A stretch of 7,616 nt of DNA, taken from assembly GCA_029861795.1 (NCBI GenBank), contig JAOTYS010000223.1:1-7616 (forward strand), read 5' to 3'. Shown here piece after piece: positions 6,327-7,616 of this stretch. The translations under genes were made by a program, and so were the position numbers. Under the pieces are notes generated by a model, which ran no database searches, was not told where the DNA came from, and was given only the letters and a program-made list of their open reading frames with translations. Source of the DNA: Gammaproteobacteria bacterium. GTDB lineage: Bacteria; Pseudomonadota; Gammaproteobacteria; Arenicellales; JAOTYS01. Each line of letters begins with the position of its first letter. Position 1 is the first letter of the stretch.

Positions 6327-7235
6327 TCAGGTAGCGTGGAACAGCCGCTTGGGGGCTACGCGTCCGTCGTCGAGCACTCTGCCCAGCCCCAAAAACCCCG
6401 CACCGGCGCTATACAATCTCACCCAACCCGACTGCGGTAGTTGGGTCGCACGAACGGCCTGACCCCGGCAAAGATAGTACGCCGCATCGGCTGAGAGCAT
6501 TACCTGCGGAAGATGGCTCAAACCCCGATCACCCGGAATCAGAAATTTGTCCAACTCCACGTCGTCGCGCTGTGCCGCCAGCACATCCAGGCTTATCGCG
6601 TCCACAACATTGAAACTCCCCACAGCAAGTCGCCTCAAAGCGACCACATGGGCACCACAACCCAGTACCTCCCCGAGTTCATAGGCAAGCGAGCGCACAT
6701 AAAAGCCATGGGAACAGCGAATTTCAATCTCAACCATGTCCCCCTCCAACCCGTGGAAAAGCAGCTCGTGTACCGTCACCTTCCGCGGCTTACGCTCCAC
6801 TTCAATGCCCTGGCGTGCGAGCTTGTACAGAGGCTGGCCTGCATGTTTGATAGCTGAGTACATGGGTGGCACTTGCTCGATCTCACCTTTGAACGAACAC
6901 AGTGCCCTATCCACAATCGCGGCATCCACGGACACCGGCCGTTCAATGGTAACCTCGCCGTCAGCGTCTCCGGTTTGAGTAGTGATACCTAGTTTGAGTT
7001 TGGCCCAGTAACGCTTGTCGGCTTCAAGGAAGAACCCCGAAACTTTTGTAGCCTGACCAAAACATAGCGGCAGCAGTCCTGTGGCAATGGGATCCAAACT
7101 ACCCGTGTGCCCGGCCTTGCGCGCGCCGAGCAATCGCTTGGCCTCCTGCAAAGCAGCATTGGAGGTGCGTCCTGCGGGCTTGTCGAGCAGCAGTATCCCG
7201 TTAAGGTCCCGACCAGGGGAACAACGATTTGACAA
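6327..7235 (-). CDS. truB: tRNA pseudouridine-55 synthase TruB
   Basis: TruB converts U55 in the T-loop of elongator tRNAs to pseudouridine and also acts as a tRNA-folding chaperone in the cytosol. The 302 residues compare with about 314 in E. coli. Seen: NGILLLDKPAGRTSN (12-26), the catalytic motif GHTGSLDPIATGLLPLCFGQATK with Asp48 at the same number as the E. coli nucleophile, the Tyr-containing segment KRYWAKLKLGITTQTGDADG, QVPPMYSAIKHAGQPLYKLARQG, RCSHGFYVRSLAYELG, and a PUA-like C-terminal region from about 245. The start is TTG at 7235, with AGGCGAG 6 nt upstream, and there is no ATG or GTG nearby in frame that would keep the N-terminus. The SD overlaps the rbfA stop codon (7249-7247) and the intergenic gap is 11 nt, so the two genes are likely translationally coupled. 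Confidence 0.97.
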   Translation of the reverse strand: MSNRCSPGRDLNGILLLDKPAGRTSNAALQEAKRLLGARKAGHTGSLDPIATGLLPLCFGQATKVSGFFLEADKRYWAKLKLGITTQTGDADGEVTIERPVSVDAAIVDRALCSFKGEIEQVPPMYSAIKHAGQPLYKLARQGIEVERKPRKVTVHELLFHGLEGDMVEIEIRCSHGFYVRSLAYELGEVLGCGAHVVALRRLAVGSFNVVDAISLDVLAAQRDDVELDKFLIPGDRGLSHLPQVMLSADAAYYLCRGQAVRATQLPQSGWVRLYSAGAGFLGLGRVLDDGRVAPKRLFHAT

Positions 7236-7246
7236 ATTAGACTCGC

Positions 7247-7616
7247 CTATTCTGGTTGGCCATCGACTCTATCTGCACTGACACTGTCAATCAGTGAAGA
7301 CATTTCAATGCCGCGTTCTATGCTGGAATCATAAGTAAACAGCAGTGCTGGCGTGACCCGTAGCTCCAAACTTCGACTTAAACAACGACGCAGAAATCCG
7401 GCCGCATTGTTCAGTGCAGCCACGGATTTCCTTCTATGTTCCTCAGAACCTAAACAAGTAACACGCACCTTCGCGAGACGTAAATCTTTGGTGATATCTA
7501 CTGCAGTGATAGTCACCATCCCCACGCGCGGATCATTCAACTCGGACGCGATCAGCACGGCCAACTCTCGCCTGACGAGCTCACCGACCCGTCGAGTACG
7601 ACTAAACTCCTTTGGC
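7247..7616 (-). CDS. rbfA: 30S ribosome-binding factor RbfA, lacking only the first bases
   Basis: RbfA binds the free 30S subunit and assists late 16S rRNA 5'-end maturation and cold adaptation. It has a KH-type fold. Reading in from the right edge, codons for PKEFSRTRRVGELVRREL are followed by AVLIASELNDPRVGMVTIT, VDITKDLRLAKVRV, the interhelical ALNNAAGFLRRCLSRSL, ELRVTPALLFTYDSS and ERGIEMSSLID. All are typical RbfA segments. The final base of the window, read on the minus strand, is a G directly before the Pro codon, fitting the last base of an ATG, so only two bases of the gene seem to be missing. The inferred length is 123 residues, slightly shorter than the 133 of E. coli. The internal GTG at 7564 is not the true start because it would cut off the conserved first helix. 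In related bacteria infB lies just upstream. Confidence 0.96.
   Translation of the reverse strand, partial: PKEFSRTRRVGELVRRELAVLIASELNDPRVGMVTITAVDITKDLRLAKVRVTCLGSEEHRRKSVAALNNAAGFLRRCLSRSLELRVTPALLFTYDSSIERGIEMSSLIDSVSADRVDGQPE

Noticed and set aside
7562..7564. GTG at 7564 as the rbfA start
   Set aside because: The frame continues upstream to the window edge with typical RbfA N-terminal sequence (PKEFSRTRRVGELVRREL).

Overview
The window looks like ordinary chromosomal DNA from a gammaproteobacterium that I cannot place further. The grounds are the order rbfA-truB-rpsO-pnp, a DksA and a PNPase very close in motif content to the E. coli proteins, and E. coli-like sigma70 promoters and Shine-Dalgarno (SD) sites. 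Coding density is high: no stretch longer than about 160 bases lacks a gene. I see no transposase, phage gene, CRISPR array, tRNA, rRNA or abrupt change in composition.

Left part (1-394): the N-terminal end of a PLP-dependent class I/II aminotransferase runs leftwards off the window. It is divergent from dksA. The shared intergenic region carries a good extended -10 promoter for dksA with a GC-rich discriminator.

Plus-strand cluster (395-3255): dksA (transcription factor of the stringent response), a class I dihydroorotase-like amidohydrolase, and a YheT-family alpha/beta hydrolase are co-directional with short gaps and may be co-transcribed. The dihydroorotase has two oddities. No ATG, GTG or TTG lies where its N-terminus must begin, and the first His of its HxH metal motif is Gln.

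Minus-strand cluster (7616-3252): rbfA, truB, rpsO and pnp form the conserved ribosome-maturation, tRNA-modification and RNA-decay operon, with an internal promoter just before rpsO. A strong hairpin terminator follows pnp. Beyond it lies dtd (D-aminoacyl-tRNA deacylase), whose stop codon overlaps the stop of the convergent hydrolase gene. The terminator has U-tracts on both strands and probably also ends transcripts arriving from the dksA side. Functionally this half covers 30S maturation (RbfA, S15), tRNA pseudouridine-55 (TruB), RNA turnover (PNPase) and tRNA proofreading (Dtd).

I found no convincing new biological system. The points worth checking are the dihydroorotase start codon and metal site, the discriminator of the dksA promoter, the hairpin over the pnp ribosome-binding site, and the use of TTG starts for truB and pnp.
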